Part shown: piece after piece, positions 4,067 to 5,087 of the stretch | Layout of the letters: every line of letters starts with the position of its first letter | Position numbering within the stretch: the first letter of the stretch is position 1 | Assembly (NCBI GenBank): GCA_019239815.1 | Contig: JAFAZL010000791.1 | Location: 1-5,087 of the forward strand | Source of the DNA: Acidobacteriota bacterium | GTDB taxonomy: Bacteria > Acidobacteriota > Terriglobia > Acidoferrales > UBA7541 | DNA length: 5,087 nucleotides | Direction of reading: 5' to 3' | The notes under the pieces: generated by a model | Databases searched by the model: none | What the model was told of the DNA's origin: nothing | What the model saw: the letters and a program-made list of their open reading frames with translations, nothing else | Translations under genes and position numbers: made by a program

Positions 4067-5087
4067 TCACTTGTTGGTGAGCGCTTCGACGCCGGGGAGC
4101 TTTGTGCCGCCCAGGAATTCGAGCGAAGCGCCGCCCCCGGTTGAGATGTGTGAGACCTGTTTCGAAACGCCCGACTGATGAACCGCGGCGACGGAATCGC
4201 CACCGCCGATGATCGAAGTAGCCCCGTTTGCGGTTGCTGCCGCGACGGCCTTGGCGATTTCGAGAGTGCCCTTAGCAAACGCGGGCATTTCGAATACGCC
4301 CATCGGTCCGTTCCAGACGATCGTCTTTGCTTTGGCGATTTCAGCCGCGTAGGCCGCGATTGTTTTCGGGCCGATGTCGAGCCCCATTTGATCGGCCGGC
4401 GTTGCGGTGACATCGCAAATCGTTGCGGGCGCGTCGGTTTTGAATTCGGGCGCGACGACGTGGTCGGTCGGCAGGAGCAGCTTGAAATTTTTGGACTTGG
4501 CGTCGGCTAGAAGGCGCTTTGCGAGGTCGACTTTGTCGTCCTCGACGAGCGACTTACCGATCTGTAGGCCCTGTGCCTTTTCGAACGTGTAGGCCATACC
4601 ACCGCCGATGAGCATGACGTCGGCGATTTTCATGAGGTTTTCGACGACTTCGATTTTGTCGCTGACCTTGGCTCCGCCGATGATGGCGACAAACGGGCGA
4701 GCGGGATTCGTGATCGCTTTGCCGATGTAGGCGAGTTCTTTCTCCATCAGGAGGCCGGCGGCGGCTTGCTTGACGAACTTGGTGATGCCGACGACGGAGG
4801 CATGCGCGCGGTGTGCCGAACCGAACGCATCGCAGACGAACAGGCCGTCGCAAAGCTGAGAGAGCTGCTTCGAAAACACCTCGCCGTTCTTTTCTTCTTC
4901 GGGATGGAAGCGAACATTTTCGAGCAACAAGACGCCGCCGTCAGCGAGGGATTTGCTCTTCGACTCGGCATCTTCGCCTACGCAATCGGTCGCGAAGATA
5001 ACAGGCGTGCCAAGCATCTCTGCGAGTTTGGCGGCCACGGGCGCGAGCGAATATTTCGGATCGGGACCGCCCTTTGGACGTCCCAGG
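4067..5087 (-). CDS. pgk: Phosphoglycerate kinase, 5' end beyond the window
   Basis: The enzyme transfers a phosphate from 1,3-bisphosphoglycerate to ADP, giving 3-phosphoglycerate and ATP. The frame is open to the window edge: 339 residues are visible, and about 60 are missing from the N-terminus against a family length near 395-400. The visible part opens with [17 protein letters not shown], the conserved substrate-binding region, so the true start lies outside and the GTG at 5038 is an internal Val. Other signatures, numbered from the first visible residue, are ENVRF (56-60), [12 protein letters not shown] (86-97), [11 protein letters not shown] (127-137), IGGGMAYTF (150-158), NGPMGVFE (259-266), GGGDSVAA (304-311) and [13 protein letters not shown] (325-337), together covering both lobes and the nucleotide site. 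No frameshift or lost motif is seen. It is the first gene of the pgk-tpiA-secG run; a gap gene often precedes pgk in such clusters, but the window ends first. Confidence 0.98.
   Translation of the reverse strand, partial: LGRPKGGPDPKYSLAPVAAKLAEMLGTPVIFATDCVGEDAESKSKSLADGGVLLLENVRFHPEEEKNGEVFSKQLSQLCDGLFVCDAFGSAHRAHASVVGITKFVKQAAAGLLMEKELAYIGKAITNPARPFVAIIGGAKVSDKIEVVENLMKIADVMLIGGGMAYTFEKAQGLQIGKSLVEDDKVDLAKRLLADAKSKNFKLLLPTDHVVAPEFKTDAPATICDVTATPADQMGLDIGPKTIAAYAAEIAKAKTIVWNGPMGVFEMPAFAKGTLEIAKAVAAATANGATSIIGGGDSVAAVHQSGVSKQVSHISTGGGASLEFLGGTKLPGVEALTNK

Noticed and set aside
1..5087. CRISPR array, insertion sequence, phage or defence genes
   Set aside because: I saw no regularly spaced repeats, no transposase, integrase or nuclease motifs, and no terminal inverted repeats flanking a gene.

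Overview
The window looks like an ordinary chromosomal segment from a Gram-negative-type bacterium with moderately high GC. An acidobacterium is my best guess. The guess rests on the gene order pgk-tpiA-secG, the style of the SecG core, a YceH homologue and the character of the atypical receiver protein, and it is an inference from memory rather than a database result. Every gene I can support is on the minus strand, so transcription runs from position 5087 towards position 1.

In transcription order the layout is as follows. (1) 5087-4067: phosphoglycerate kinase, with its first ~60 residues beyond the window edge. (2) 4029-3268: triosephosphate isomerase, 37 bp after pgk. (3) 3182-2646: SecG, 85 bp after tpiA. 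(4) 2567-2483: tRNA-Leu(GAG), with its own sigma70-type promoter and a hairpin terminator about 32 bp downstream. (5) 2482-1925: about 560 bp with no convincing gene but several small dyads and repeats. (6) 1924-1538: a stand-alone receiver-domain protein that lacks the usual phospho-accepting aspartate. (7) 1388-708: a YceH/DUF480 winged-helix protein with a GTG start and a C-terminal coiled coil. (8) 707-414: non-coding DNA with a long imperfect hairpin and a cluster of GTAC dyads. (9) 413 to below 1: the N-terminal 137 residues of an unrecognised membrane-anchored or exported protein.

The pgk-tpiA-secG block joins two steps of lower glycolysis to a subunit of the SecYEG translocon. It is probably one transcription unit: spacing is short, both downstream genes have good ribosome binding sites, and I see no strong terminator between them. 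The tRNA-Leu(GAG) after secG recalls the secG-leuU order of proteobacteria.

I found no mobile element, CRISPR array, phage gene or defence system. The points most worth a second look are the degenerate receiver (Glu in place of the phospho-Asp, Ser in place of the conserved Lys), a SecG with an apparent extra N-terminal membrane segment, a probably leaderless GTG start for yceH, and the dyad-rich intergenic regions.
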